Origin: Erwinia sp039023475
GTDB lineage: Bacteria > Pseudomonadota > Gammaproteobacteria > Enterobacterales > Enterobacteriaceae
Assembly (NCBI RefSeq): GCF_039023475.1
Contig: NZ_JBCHVB010000007.1
Location: 158,151 to 222,150 of the forward strand
Direction of reading: 5' to 3'
Length of the DNA: 64,000 bases
The notes below the pieces were generated by a model. The model saw nothing but the letters and a program-made list of their open reading frames with translations. It was not told where the DNA came from and ran no database searches. The position numbers and the translations under genes were made by a program. Shown in pieces: positions 27,660-35,412 of the stretch. The stretch's first letter is position 1. Every line of letters starts with the position of its first letter.

Positions 27660-27977
27660 CTAGTTTACCAAAGCCAGCGCCTGATCGAGGACTTTTGCGC
27701 CATTAAGAGTGCCATAAGCTTGAGTATCGATCACCGCAATCGGGATTTGATAGCCGTCGGTGAGCTTACGGTTTTCATCCAGCTTGAAGCGCACCTGCGG
27801 TCCCAGCAGCACAACCGCGACGTCTGCGCCGTAGCTTTGCAGTTCGTCACGCAGGTTTTGTTCAGGAATGGCATAGATCTGATACTCCAGGCCCCGCGCC
27901 GCCGCTTCTTTTTCCATCCGGGTCACCACCATGGAGGTGGACATGCCTGCCGCGCAGGCCAGAACGATACGTTTCAT
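27660..27977 (-). CDS. PTS cellobiose/beta-glucoside-type enzyme IIB
   Basis: The 105-residue cytoplasmic protein is a lactose/cellobiose-family IIB domain. The phosphorylated cysteine is C8 in MKRIVLACAAGMSTSMVV. It passes phosphate from IIA to the sugar entering through IIC. It is encoded 9 bases after the GH1 glycosidase in the order IIC-glycosidase-IIB-regulator-acetyltransferase. IIA is encoded on the opposite strand at 30948. Confidence 0.92.
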   Translation of the reverse strand: MKRIVLACAAGMSTSMVVTRMEKEAAARGLEYQIYAIPEQNLRDELQSYGADVAVVLLGPQVRFKLDENRKLTDGYQIPIAVIDTQAYGTLNGAKVLDQALALVN

Positions 27978-27986
27978 TGCGACTCC

Positions 27987-29414
27987 CTATTTCTCTTCAT
28001 CATCAATATTAATCACCAGCTGGCGCGTGTCGCGAAGCTGCCGGTACCAGTGCGCCGACTTCTTCATCCGGCGCTGGCGCTGGTTTTCCAGCTCGATCTC
28101 AATCAGTCCGTAGCGGTTTTTAAACGCATTCATCGGCGAAACGTTGTCAGTAAACGCCCAGAGCATATAGCCCTGACAGTTCGCCCCGTCCGCCCGCGCC
28201 TTCAGCGCCTGGTGGAGGTGTTCCCCAATAAAGGCGATGCGGTAGTCGTCCTGAATTTCACCCTGTTCATTTTTAAACTGCGCTTCGTCCTCAATGCCCA
28301 TACCGTTTTCGGCCACAAACCAGGGGATATTGTCGTACTCGTTCTTTAACCGCATCGCCATGTCGTAAATGATGCGGGGCTGGATTTCCCAGCCGCGGGA
28401 CTTATTCATCCTGCGGCCCGGCAGCTCAAAAGGCTCATAGTAGAAGGCGGGATGAAATGGCGTTTCCGGGTTCCAGGCCCGCGAAGGCGCCTTCACCCGG
28501 TGCGGATAGTAGAGGTTAATGCCCACTTCATCGACGCGATGACGGGCTATCAGCGCCAGCTCCTCGTCATCGTAATCCCACTGAATTTGATGTTTCGCCA
28601 GCAGCGCCATCAGCTCTGCGGGATACTCTCCTTTGATCGCCGGGTCGAGAAATACGCGGTTGAAAAACAGATCGTAAATCCTGGCGGCTGTCACATCATG
28701 CGGGGCGCTGGAGCGAGGGTAAGTCACTTCCGGATTGAGAATGGTGCCCACCGTACCGCTGTAGCCTTTTTCACGAAACAGCTTGATCACCTTCGCCGTC
28801 GCCAGGTTTTTATGATGGTTCCACTGCATCCATTTGTCGGTGTTTTGCTCGTAAGGCCAGCGCAGCGCGTCAAGATAAACGCGGGTCTGTACCACTATGG
28901 GTTCGTTGAAGGTAAACCAGCGCGTCACTTTACCGGCATAGCGCTCAAACACCTTTTCCGCGTAGCGGACATACAGCTCCACGACCTTTTTTGATCCCCA
29001 GCCGCCATGCTGTTCCAGCAGCGCGGCGGGCAATTCGTAATGCTCCAGGCAGAGCATCAATTCAATCCCCTGCGCCTGCAACTCATCGATCAGCTTGTCG
29101 TAGTAAGCCGCGTACTCCTCATCCACGACAGCATTTTCATAGTCGGTCAGAAAGCGCGACCAGTTGATGGAGGTGCGGAAATGCGTCAGGCCAGACGCCT
29201 TCATCAGCGCCACGTCTTCCTGATAGCGGTTGATAAAATCCGTGGCGACCGCCGGACCATAGCCGTTATGCCAGACATGGCGATCGTTTTTGTACCAGCT
29301 ATCCAGCCAGGAATCCTGCCCCGCTTTTTTCCCACTCCAGCCTTCGGTCTGCCAGGCCGATGCGGCCGCCCCCAGAATAAAATCATCAGGAATAGTTAGG
29401 GTCTGCTTGCTCAT
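27987..29414 (-). CDS. Glycoside hydrolase family 1, probable 6-phospho-beta-glucosidase
   Basis: The 475-residue protein has both GH1 catalytic glutamates: the acid/base E171 in WFTFNEPIV and the nucleophile E369 in WFVAENGMG. The linked PTS IIB and IIC imply a phosphorylated substrate, so 6-phospho-beta-glucosidase (cellobiose-, arbutin- or salicin-phosphate) is most likely. It lies 9-10 bases from its PTS neighbours on both sides. Sugar specificity cannot be read from sequence alone. Confidence 0.9.
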   Translation of the reverse strand: MSKQTLTIPDDFILGAAASAWQTEGWSGKKAGQDSWLDSWYKNDRHVWHNGYGPAVATDFINRYQEDVALMKASGLTHFRTSINWSRFLTDYENAVVDEEYAAYYDKLIDELQAQGIELMLCLEHYELPAALLEQHGGWGSKKVVELYVRYAEKVFERYAGKVTRWFTFNEPIVVQTRVYLDALRWPYEQNTDKWMQWNHHKNLATAKVIKLFREKGYSGTVGTILNPEVTYPRSSAPHDVTAARIYDLFFNRVFLDPAIKGEYPAELMALLAKHQIQWDYDDEELALIARHRVDEVGINLYYPHRVKAPSRAWNPETPFHPAFYYEPFELPGRRMNKSRGWEIQPRIIYDMAMRLKNEYDNIPWFVAENGMGIEDEAQFKNEQGEIQDDYRIAFIGEHLHQALKARADGANCQGYMLWAFTDNVSPMNAFKNRYGLIEIELENQRQRRMKKSAHWYRQLRDTRQLVINIDDEEK

Positions 29415-29423
29415 CCTTCCTCC

Positions 29424-30758
29424 TCAGTTCTGAACCAGTTCGGGCTGCATCGCTTTTGCTTCCGCCGCTTCTGCCCGCCGCGCAGCAATTTTTACAAACG
29501 GCAGATAGACCAGAATGGATACCAGTATGCAGATAATTTGTGTTACTACGGCGCCCATTGAGCCAGCGGTAGAGAGCCAGGCATTGATAATCGGTGGCGT
29601 GGTCCAGGGCACCATTACCACGGCCTTGCCGGCAAATCCCATTACCGTGGCGAAGTAGCCAATAGAACCGGTGATCAGCGGCGTAATGATGAACGGGATC
29701 GCCAGGATTGGATTAAGCATGATCGGCATCCCGAAGATGACCGGCTCGTTGATGTTGAACAGGCCGGGACCAAAGGAAAGCTTGGCGATCTCCCGCATCT
29801 CTTTTCGTTTGGTTGCCAGCATGACCGCGCTGAGCAGGCCGATAGTCAGTCCCGAGCCGCCGATGCTCATATAGACGTCCCAGAACGGCATCGTGATGAT
29901 ATTTGGCGCTTCAATGCCCTGCTCAAACGCATTCATATTGACGAGGATCGCCCCCAGCAGCAGCGGCTCGCGGATCGGTTTCACCATCTGGTTACCGTGA
30001 ATACCAATAACCCAGAACAGCTGGGCAACGAACATCAGCAGCAGAATGCCCCAAAGGCTCTGCACGACCGACTCCAGCGGCTCCTGTACGACTTTATAAA
30101 CCGCGTCGTAGAGATACATGCCGCTAACGCGGTGGAAGATAAAGCCGAATGTTGCAATAGCGGTGACGGTGATGATCGCCGGGATCAAGGCCGAGAAAGA
30201 GGCCGCCACGTTTGGCGGCACCGTATCCGGCATTTTGATTTTCAGCCGGTCAACATTTTCCAGGCGACAGTAAATCTCAACGGAGAGAATGGCGATAAAC
30301 ATGCCGAGAAACAGGCTCTTGGTATCCGAGAACTGTTTCGCCAGCACGTCAGTGACCACCTGCATCTGCCCTTCAACCAGCATTGTCAGGGTGGTCGGCG
30401 TGACGGCGATAAAACAGATGATCGCCAGCAGGCCCGGGAAAAGCGTTTTAATGCCGTTAATTTTGCCAAGCTCAATGCCGATCAGAAAGACGGCCCCGAT
30501 ATTAAGAAAGCTCAGCGTGGCGTAGTTGATGCTGGTGGTGATCGGTTTCAGCTCGGCCAGAAAGGCCAGCGACTGAAAGCTTGCCAGCCCGTTTTTGCTG
30601 TCCAGCACCATGTTGGACATCAGCACCGAGAACGCGCCAACGATGATTACCGGCATCAGGGTGATAAAGGAAGCCTTAATCGCCATGATGTAACGGTAGC
30701 TGTTGAATTTGGTGGCAAAACTTCCCAGAGAGTCGATAAGTCGATCCTGTAAAGACAT
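29424..30758 (-). CDS. PTS cellobiose/beta-glucoside-type enzyme IIC (permease)
   Basis: The 444-residue membrane protein belongs to the lactose/cellobiose PTS IIC family. It has about 10 hydrophobic segments, the FGPGLFNINEPVIFGMPIMLNPILAIPF block with the substrate-binding NEP motif, and the VPWTTPPIINAWLST segment. It is the first gene of the minus-strand transcript, which begins from the operator-containing gap 30759-30947. Confidence 0.93.
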   Translation of the reverse strand: MSLQDRLIDSLGSFATKFNSYRYIMAIKASFITLMPVIIVGAFSVLMSNMVLDSKNGLASFQSLAFLAELKPITTSINYATLSFLNIGAVFLIGIELGKINGIKTLFPGLLAIICFIAVTPTTLTMLVEGQMQVVTDVLAKQFSDTKSLFLGMFIAILSVEIYCRLENVDRLKIKMPDTVPPNVAASFSALIPAIITVTAIATFGFIFHRVSGMYLYDAVYKVVQEPLESVVQSLWGILLLMFVAQLFWVIGIHGNQMVKPIREPLLLGAILVNMNAFEQGIEAPNIITMPFWDVYMSIGGSGLTIGLLSAVMLATKRKEMREIAKLSFGPGLFNINEPVIFGMPIMLNPILAIPFIITPLITGSIGYFATVMGFAGKAVVMVPWTTPPIINAWLSTAGSMGAVVTQIICILVSILVYLPFVKIAARRAEAAEAKAMQPELVQN

Positions 30759-30826
30759 GCGTCATACCTCAGAAGTAAGTGGTCAGGCGTCCCGGTTTTT
30801 TTAAGCGCTGGCGAATTTCCGTTCAC

Positions 30827-30932
30827 TTGGCATACCAAAAGTAAACCAACTCACTTAATTTTCTGTGATTAAACTCGCAGAAGAGGATATTGGCATTCCG
30901 ATATGATGTACTTACGATATTTGGCATACCAA
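30827..30932. promoter_or_regulatory. Three operator palindromes between divergent PTS transcripts
   Basis: TTGGCATACCAA occurs exactly at 30827-30838 and at 30921-30932. An imperfect copy TTGGCATTCCGA lies at 30890-30901. The palindrome resembles the UxuR/ExuR operator core (TTGGTATACCAA). The sites flank both divergent starts (IIC on the minus strand, IIA on the plus strand), so one regulator bound here could control all PTS genes. The GntR protein encoded in the cluster is the natural candidate. Confidence 0.8.
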
Positions 30933-30947
30933 TAAACGGAGGCGGTG

Positions 30948-31256
30948 ATGGATTTTGAGCAGACGATGATGGAGCTGTTGATTAATGCGGGCGAGGCACG
31001 CTCCCATGCGATGAACGCCATTCAGTGCGCACGCAAACGGGAGTGGCAGCAGGCTGACGACGCGCTCGCCGCCTCGCTCGAAGCCTCAAAGGGGGCGCAT
31101 CATATTCAGACCCGGCTGATCGGCGCGGATGAAGGCTGTGGCAACGTGCCGGTGACGCTGATCCTGGTGCATGCGCAGGATCATCTGATGAACGCGATGC
31201 TCTGCCGGGATCTGGCTGAGGAGATCGTCCTGCTGAGAAAAGAGATGTTTAGCTAA
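30948..31256 (+). CDS. PTS lactose/cellobiose-type enzyme IIA
   Basis: The 102-residue helical protein is a lactose/cellobiose IIA. The likely phosphohistidine is H75 in LILVHAQDHLMNAM, with the metal-binding aspartate three residues later. The ATG at 30948 has GGAGG five bases upstream; a GTG one codon earlier is less likely. It is divergent from IIC-glycosidase-IIB and shares the operator region. Between it and mtnD (31257-31422) I see no gene. Confidence 0.92.
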   Translation: MDFEQTMMELLINAGEARSHAMNAIQCARKREWQQADDALAASLEASKGAHHIQTRLIGADEGCGNVPVTLILVHAQDHLMNAMLCRDLAEEIVLLRKEMFS

Positions 31257-31422
31257 GGCAGGATGCTTACAACGGAAAGGGACTGCCCGGGGTTTGCGAA
31301 ATCAGGCTGACAACCCTCGCTCTTTGTTACGCGCTGAACGGCGGACAGTCAGGGGGCGAGCGGTAGAGTATAAAGGTGCCGCCGCGCCCCGTAGCCCGTT
31401 AAGGCTGATACGATCTGCCGGT

Positions 31423-31965
31423 TCAGGGAAGACGCGGGTAGGCATCCGCGATCGCATCGCCGGTGAACCTGGCAATCCACCCTTCCTGATTGTCGAAAAT
31501 GCGTATCGCCGTAAAGTGCGGTGACGATCCCATATCAAACCAGTGTGGCGTCCCGGCGGGCACCGAGATCAGATCGTTCTTTTCACAGAGAATCTGATAA
31601 ATGTGGCCATCAAGATGGAGGCAAAACAACCCGGCGCCTTCCACGAAAAAGCGCACTTCATCTTCGCCGTGCGTATGCTCTGAAAGAAACTTCGTGCGCA
31701 GCGTCTCCTTCTGAGGGTTGTCGGCGCGCATGCTGATCACATCCCAGCTCTGATAGCCCTTTTCCGCCACCAGCCGATCGATGGCGTGCTGATAGGCTTC
31801 AATCACTTTTTCAGGCGCGGGATCGGCCCCCAGATCGCGATCGGCCTCCCAGCGCTCAAAGCGCACCGCTTTGGCATTCAGCTTCTGGCGGATCGCGTCG
31901 GCGTCGGTACTCTGCCAGACCGGCGTGGTGGCTTCGCTGTCGGTAAAAATAGTCAGTGCGCTCAT
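31423..31965 (-). CDS. mtnD: Acireductone dioxygenase
   Basis: MtnD oxidises acireductone to 2-keto-4-methylthiobutyrate and formate (with iron) in methionine salvage. The 180-residue cupin has the metal motif HTHGEDEVRFFVEG (His-x-His-x4-Glu) and a later histidine in GTPHWFDMG. It is the last gene of mtnB-mtnC-mtnD, overlapping mtnC by ATGA. The product is transaminated by MtnE, encoded divergently. Confidence 0.96.
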   Translation of the reverse strand: MSALTIFTDSEATTPVWQSTDADAIRQKLNAKAVRFERWEADRDLGADPAPEKVIEAYQHAIDRLVAEKGYQSWDVISMRADNPQKETLRTKFLSEHTHGEDEVRFFVEGAGLFCLHLDGHIYQILCEKNDLISVPAGTPHWFDMGSSPHFTAIRIFDNQEGWIARFTGDAIADAYPRLP

Positions 31966-32651
31966 TGGGAAAACCTCTCCAGGTTGATCTGATCAAAACG
32001 GTTGACCTGCTGATGGCGGCTTTCGCTGTCCGCGTCGCCACGTATCAGCTGTAGGGTGTGCCAGCCCGCTTCCTGTGCGGCATCCAGCTCCTGACGGATA
32101 TCGGACAGAAACAGCAGCGCGTCGGGTGGCAGCCCGGTTTTTGCGGCGATAGCGCGGTAGGCGTCCGTTTCACGCTTTGCACCTACGTGCGTGTCGAAAT
32201 AGCCGCTGAACAGCGCGGTGATATCCCCTTCATCGCTGTAGCCAAACAGCAACTTCTGCGCGGCGACGGAGCCGGAAGAGTAGACATAGAGGTCAACGCC
32301 CTGCTGCCGCCAGGCCCGTAAGGCGGGCAGCACGTCCGGATAGAGATGACCGGTAAAGCGCCCGCTCAGATAGCCATCGCGCCAGATCATGCCCTGTATG
32401 GCCTTCAGCGCGGTGGATTTACGATCCTCATCCATAAAGCTGAACAGCACGCTAATCAGATCCTCAACGCCGGCCTCTGGCTGACCGATCTCATCGCGCA
32501 GATCGGTCAGCGCGCCAGCCACATCGTCTCGATGCTGAAAGCCCGCCACAAACGCCGCCATATTTTCGCGGGCGTAGGGAAAAAGCACGTTATGAACGAA
32601 GCGAATATCGCTGGTCGTTCCTTCAATATCGGTCACTATCGCGCGGATCAT
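31962..32651 (-). CDS. mtnC: Enolase-phosphatase E1
   Basis: MtnC performs enolisation and dephosphorylation of 2,3-diketo-5-methylthiopentyl-1-phosphate to acireductone. The 229-residue HAD-family protein begins IRAIVTDIEGTTSDIRF with the nucleophile aspartate (D8) and the family-specific E-G-T-T. It continues with VYSSGSVAAQKLLFGY and FLSDIRQELDAA. Its start and stop each overlap a neighbour by 4 bases (mtnB, mtnD). Confidence 0.96.
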   Translation of the reverse strand: MIRAIVTDIEGTTSDIRFVHNVLFPYARENMAAFVAGFQHRDDVAGALTDLRDEIGQPEAGVEDLISVLFSFMDEDRKSTALKAIQGMIWRDGYLSGRFTGHLYPDVLPALRAWRQQGVDLYVYSSGSVAAQKLLFGYSDEGDITALFSGYFDTHVGAKRETDAYRAIAAKTGLPPDALLFLSDIRQELDAAQEAGWHTLQLIRGDADSESRHQQVNRFDQINLERFSQ

Positions 32652-33262
32652 CTGGCCTCCAGCACACGACGTTGTAATTCACACTGGAAGAGAAATTCCA
32701 GCCCCTCAAGATGGCGTCTGGCCTCGTTCACGTCGCGGCCCCAGCAGGTCAGCCCGTGACCGCGCAGCAGAAAACCGTAGCGTAACGGCGACTGCTCTGC
32801 AAAACGGGCAATCCGCTCTGCCAGCGCCTCAATATCCTGATCGTTGTCAAAGAGCGCAACAGGTACAGCTTCAAGATGCGAGCTTTGTCCGGCGAGCGTT
32901 TTCTGCATTTCGTAACCTTGCAGAACAAGCGCGCTGCCCTTCTCAATGCGCGACAGCACCGTTGAGTTAACCGTATGGGTATGAAGCACCGCGCCCGCGT
33001 CGGGAAAGAGGCGATAAATCAGCGTATGCAGCCCGGTTTCCGCAGAAGGTGTGCGGCCCGAAGGCGCGCGGTTGCTGGCAATCTCAACCGGGATAAAATC
33101 ATCGCGCGTCAGGATGCCTTTATCTTTACCGGACTCGCTCAGCAGGCAGAAAGCCGCATCCTGGCGTACCGACATATTGCCGCCGGTGGCGGGCGCCCAG
33201 CCTTTCTCACCAATCCAGTGACAGGCGGCTACCAGCTGATCCAACTGTGAACTTGTGGCCAT
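32648..33262 (-). CDS. mtnB: Methylthioribulose-1-phosphate dehydratase
   Basis: MtnB dehydrates methylthioribulose-1-phosphate in methionine salvage. The class II aldolase-like protein binds zinc through HTHTVNSTV (two histidines) and a later RGHGLTCWG histidine. The ATG at 33262 gives 204 residues and is preceded by AGGA at 6 bases. The open frame reaches an ATG at 33307 that falls at the -10 region of the putative promoter, so I reject it. It is the first gene of mtnBCD, controlled from the MetJ-box region. Confidence 0.94.
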   Translation of the reverse strand: MATSSQLDQLVAACHWIGEKGWAPATGGNMSVRQDAAFCLLSESGKDKGILTRDDFIPVEIASNRAPSGRTPSAETGLHTLIYRLFPDAGAVLHTHTVNSTVLSRIEKGSALVLQGYEMQKTLAGQSSHLEAVPVALFDNDQDIEALAERIARFAEQSPLRYGFLLRGHGLTCWGRDVNEARRHLEGLEFLFQCELQRRVLEAR

Positions 33263-33306
33263 AAGGTTCCTTATCGTGACCGGCGTTACCCGGCTCCGCA
33301 GCTGCA

Positions 33307-33335
33307 TTTAGACGTCTAAGCGTCTTGATTGCCAA
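33307..33335 (-). promoter_or_regulatory. Predicted sigma-70 promoter of mtnBCD
   Basis: On the minus strand TTGGCA (33335-33330) and TCTAAA (33312-33307) are separated by exactly 17 bases. The MetJ boxes fill the spacer and the first bases of the -10 element, so bound MetJ would block polymerase. The element is predicted from pattern only. Confidence 0.5.
33310..33325. promoter_or_regulatory. Tandem MetJ (met) boxes
   Basis: AGACGTCT (33310-33317, a perfect met box) is directly followed by AAGCGTCT (33318-33325, one mismatch). Two adjacent 8-base boxes are the minimal MetJ operator. They lie between the divergent mtnBCD and mtnE-yafV genes. MetJ with S-adenosylmethionine should repress both when methionine is plentiful. 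Confidence 0.85.
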
Positions 33336-33357
33336 ATAGTAGCATCGACGCTATAGT
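33329..33357 (+). promoter_or_regulatory. Predicted sigma-70 promoter of mtnE
   Basis: TTGCCA (33329-33334) and TATAGT (33352-33357) are separated by 17 bases, a good sigma-70 match, with the start expected near 33364. The MetJ boxes abut its upstream edge. The untranslated leader would be about 69 bases. Confidence 0.55.
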
Positions 33358-33432
33358 GGCAGCAACAGAGGTTTACCCATTCCCACGCCGGCAGCGGCGA
33401 AGAGACATAACGATTCGCAAGGTTACTTACCC

Positions 33433-34593
33433 ATGAGCCAGACGTCGTTGACGCCAGAGAGCAAGTTACCTGCTCTTGGCACTACTATATTCACGCAGAT
33501 GAGCACTTTGGCGCAGCAGCACAACGCCATCAACCTCTCGCAGGGCTTTCCCGATTTTGACGGCCCCGCCTACCTGAAAACCCGTCTGGCGCATCACGTC
33601 ACCACAGGGGCAAACCAGTATGCCCCGATGACCGGCATGGCCCCGCTGCGCGAGGCGATTGCGGCAAAAACCGCGGCGCTTTACGGCCATCAGCCGGACA
33701 GCAACAGCGAAGTGACGGTGACCGCTGGCGCAACGGAAGCGCTCTACGCAGCGATTACCGCGCTGGTGCGGCCAGGTGACGAAGTGATCTGCTTCGATCC
33801 CAGCTACGACAGCTATGCGCCTGCGGTGACGCTGGCCGGTGGCGTAATGAAGCGCATCGCTCTCCAGCCGCCCGCCTTCCGCGTCGACTGGCAGGCCTTT
33901 GCGGCACAGCTCTCATCCCGGACGCGTCTGGTGATCCTCAATACGCCGCACAACCCTTCCGCTACCGTCTGGCAGAAAAGCGATATCGATTCCCTGTGGC
34001 AGGCGATTAGCGCACGGGAAATTTACGTGCTGAGTGATGAAGTCTACGAACATATCTGCTTTGCCGAAGCGGGTCATGCAAGCGTGCTGGCTCATCCACA
34101 GCTCCGCGAACGCGCGGTGGTGGTCTCCTCATTTGGCAAGACGTACCATATGACCGGCTGGAAGGTCGGCTACTGCGTGGCGTCCCCGGCCCTGACGGCG
34201 GAAGTGCGTAAGGTGCATCAGTATCTGACCTTCTCGGTCAATACGCCTGCGCAGCTGGCGCTGGCGGATATGCTGAACGCCGAGCCGGAACATTACCGGG
34301 AGCTGCCTGAGTTCTACCGGGCGCGCCGCGACCGCTTTGTGCAGGCGCTGGCGAAAAGCCGCCTTGAGATCCTGCCGTGTGAAGGCACCTACTTTCTGCT
34401 GGCTGACTACAGCGCCATCTCCGATCTGGACGACGTCGCCTTCTGCCAGTGGCTGACAAAAGAAGCGGGCGTAGCGGCCATTCCGCTGTCGGTCTTTTGC
34501 GCCGATCCCTTTCCCCATAAACTGATCCGCCTGTGCTTCGCCAAACAGGAAGCCACGCTGGACGCTGCCGCGGAGCGCCTGTGTCAACTCTGA
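33433..34593 (+). CDS. mtnE: Methionine/2-keto-4-methylthiobutyrate aminotransferase (YbdL/MtnE)
   Basis: This 386-residue fold-type I PLP aminotransferase regenerates methionine from 2-keto-4-methylthiobutyrate, the last salvage step. The PLP lysine is in SSFGKTYHMTGWKVGYC. NTPHNPSATVW and the C-terminal FPHKLIRLCFAK arginine are also present. It is very similar to E. coli YbdL, which prefers methionine and glutamine-type donors. The start of the next gene overlaps its end, tying it to an omega-amidase that removes the by-product formed when glutamine is the donor. Confidence 0.93.
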   Translation: MSQTSLTPESKLPALGTTIFTQMSTLAQQHNAINLSQGFPDFDGPAYLKTRLAHHVTTGANQYAPMTGMAPLREAIAAKTAALYGHQPDSNSEVTVTAGATEALYAAITALVRPGDEVICFDPSYDSYAPAVTLAGGVMKRIALQPPAFRVDWQAFAAQLSSRTRLVILNTPHNPSATVWQKSDIDSLWQAISAREIYVLSDEVYEHICFAEAGHASVLAHPQLRERAVVVSSFGKTYHMTGWKVGYCVASPALTAEVRKVHQYLTFSVNTPAQLALADMLNAEPEHYRELPEFYRARRDRFVQALAKSRLEILPCEGTYFLLADYSAISDLDDVAFCQWLTKEAGVAAIPLSVFCADPFPHKLIRLCFAKQEATLDAAAERLCQL

Positions 34594-35357
34594 AACTGAC
34601 CCTGTTACAACAGCCGCTGGTCTGGATGGACGGAGAAGCGAACCTGCGCTTTTTCGACAGTGTGCTGAGCGATCTTAAGGATCGCGATCTGATCGTGCTG
34701 CCGGAGATGTTTACCACGGGCTTTGCGATGGAGGCGGCGAAAAGCTCGCTTCCTGAAGCCCGCGTTATTGCATGGCTGCATGAAAAAGCGCAGGCTGCCG
34801 ACGCGATGGTCGGCGGCAGCGCGGCAATTCAGACCGGACGGGGAGCGGTAAACCGCTTTCTGCTGGTGACGCCGGAAGGCGTGGTGCATCGCTATGACAA
34901 GCGGCATTTGTTCCGCATGGCTGACGAGCACCACCACTATCTGGCCGGTGACCGCCGGGAAATTATCGAGTGGCGCGGCTGGCGGATCCTGCCTCAGGTC
35001 TGCTATGACCTGCGCTTTCCGGTCTTTTCCCGCAGCCTTAACGACTACGATCTGGCGATCTGCGTCGCCAACTGGCCTGCGCCACGCGCCGCACACTGGC
35101 AGGCGCTGCTGCTCGCCAGGGCGATTGAGAATCAGGCCTATATGGCGGGCTGTAACCGCGTCGGCAGCGACGGCAACCAGCATCACTACAGCGGCGACAG
35201 CCGGATTTTCAGCCCTCAGGGTGAGACGCTGGCCGCCGGCGAGCCGCATCAGCCCGCGATCCTGCATGCTGAGCTGTCGCTGGAGCAGCTGCGGGAATAC
35301 CGCGAACGTTTCCCGGCCTGGCGGGATGCGGATGCGTTCAGCCTGACTGGCCTATAG
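34581..35357 (+). CDS. yafV: Omega-amidase YafV (nitrilase superfamily)
   Basis: This 258-residue C-N hydrolase hydrolyses alpha-ketoglutaramate (and ketosuccinamate) to the 2-oxoacid and ammonia. The Glu-Lys-Cys triad is visible in IVLPEMFTTG, YDKRHLFRM and LPQVCYDLRFP. I use the GTG at 34581 (VSTLKLTLLQQPL), with GGAG upstream and a 13-base overlap with mtnE; the frame extends 16 codons further, but that part is mtnE. Pairing with MtnE makes glutamine-dependent methionine regeneration irreversible. Confidence 0.92.
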   Translation: MSTLKLTLLQQPLVWMDGEANLRFFDSVLSDLKDRDLIVLPEMFTTGFAMEAAKSSLPEARVIAWLHEKAQAADAMVGGSAAIQTGRGAVNRFLLVTPEGVVHRYDKRHLFRMADEHHHYLAGDRREIIEWRGWRILPQVCYDLRFPVFSRSLNDYDLAICVANWPAPRAAHWQALLLARAIENQAYMAGCNRVGSDGNQHHYSGDSRIFSPQGETLAAGEPHQPAILHAELSLEQLREYRERFPAWRDADAFSLTGL

Positions 35358-35412
35358 CGTTTTCAGCACCATTCCGATCGCGGCCAGCAGCATCAGTATG
35401 CTGGCCGTGCCG

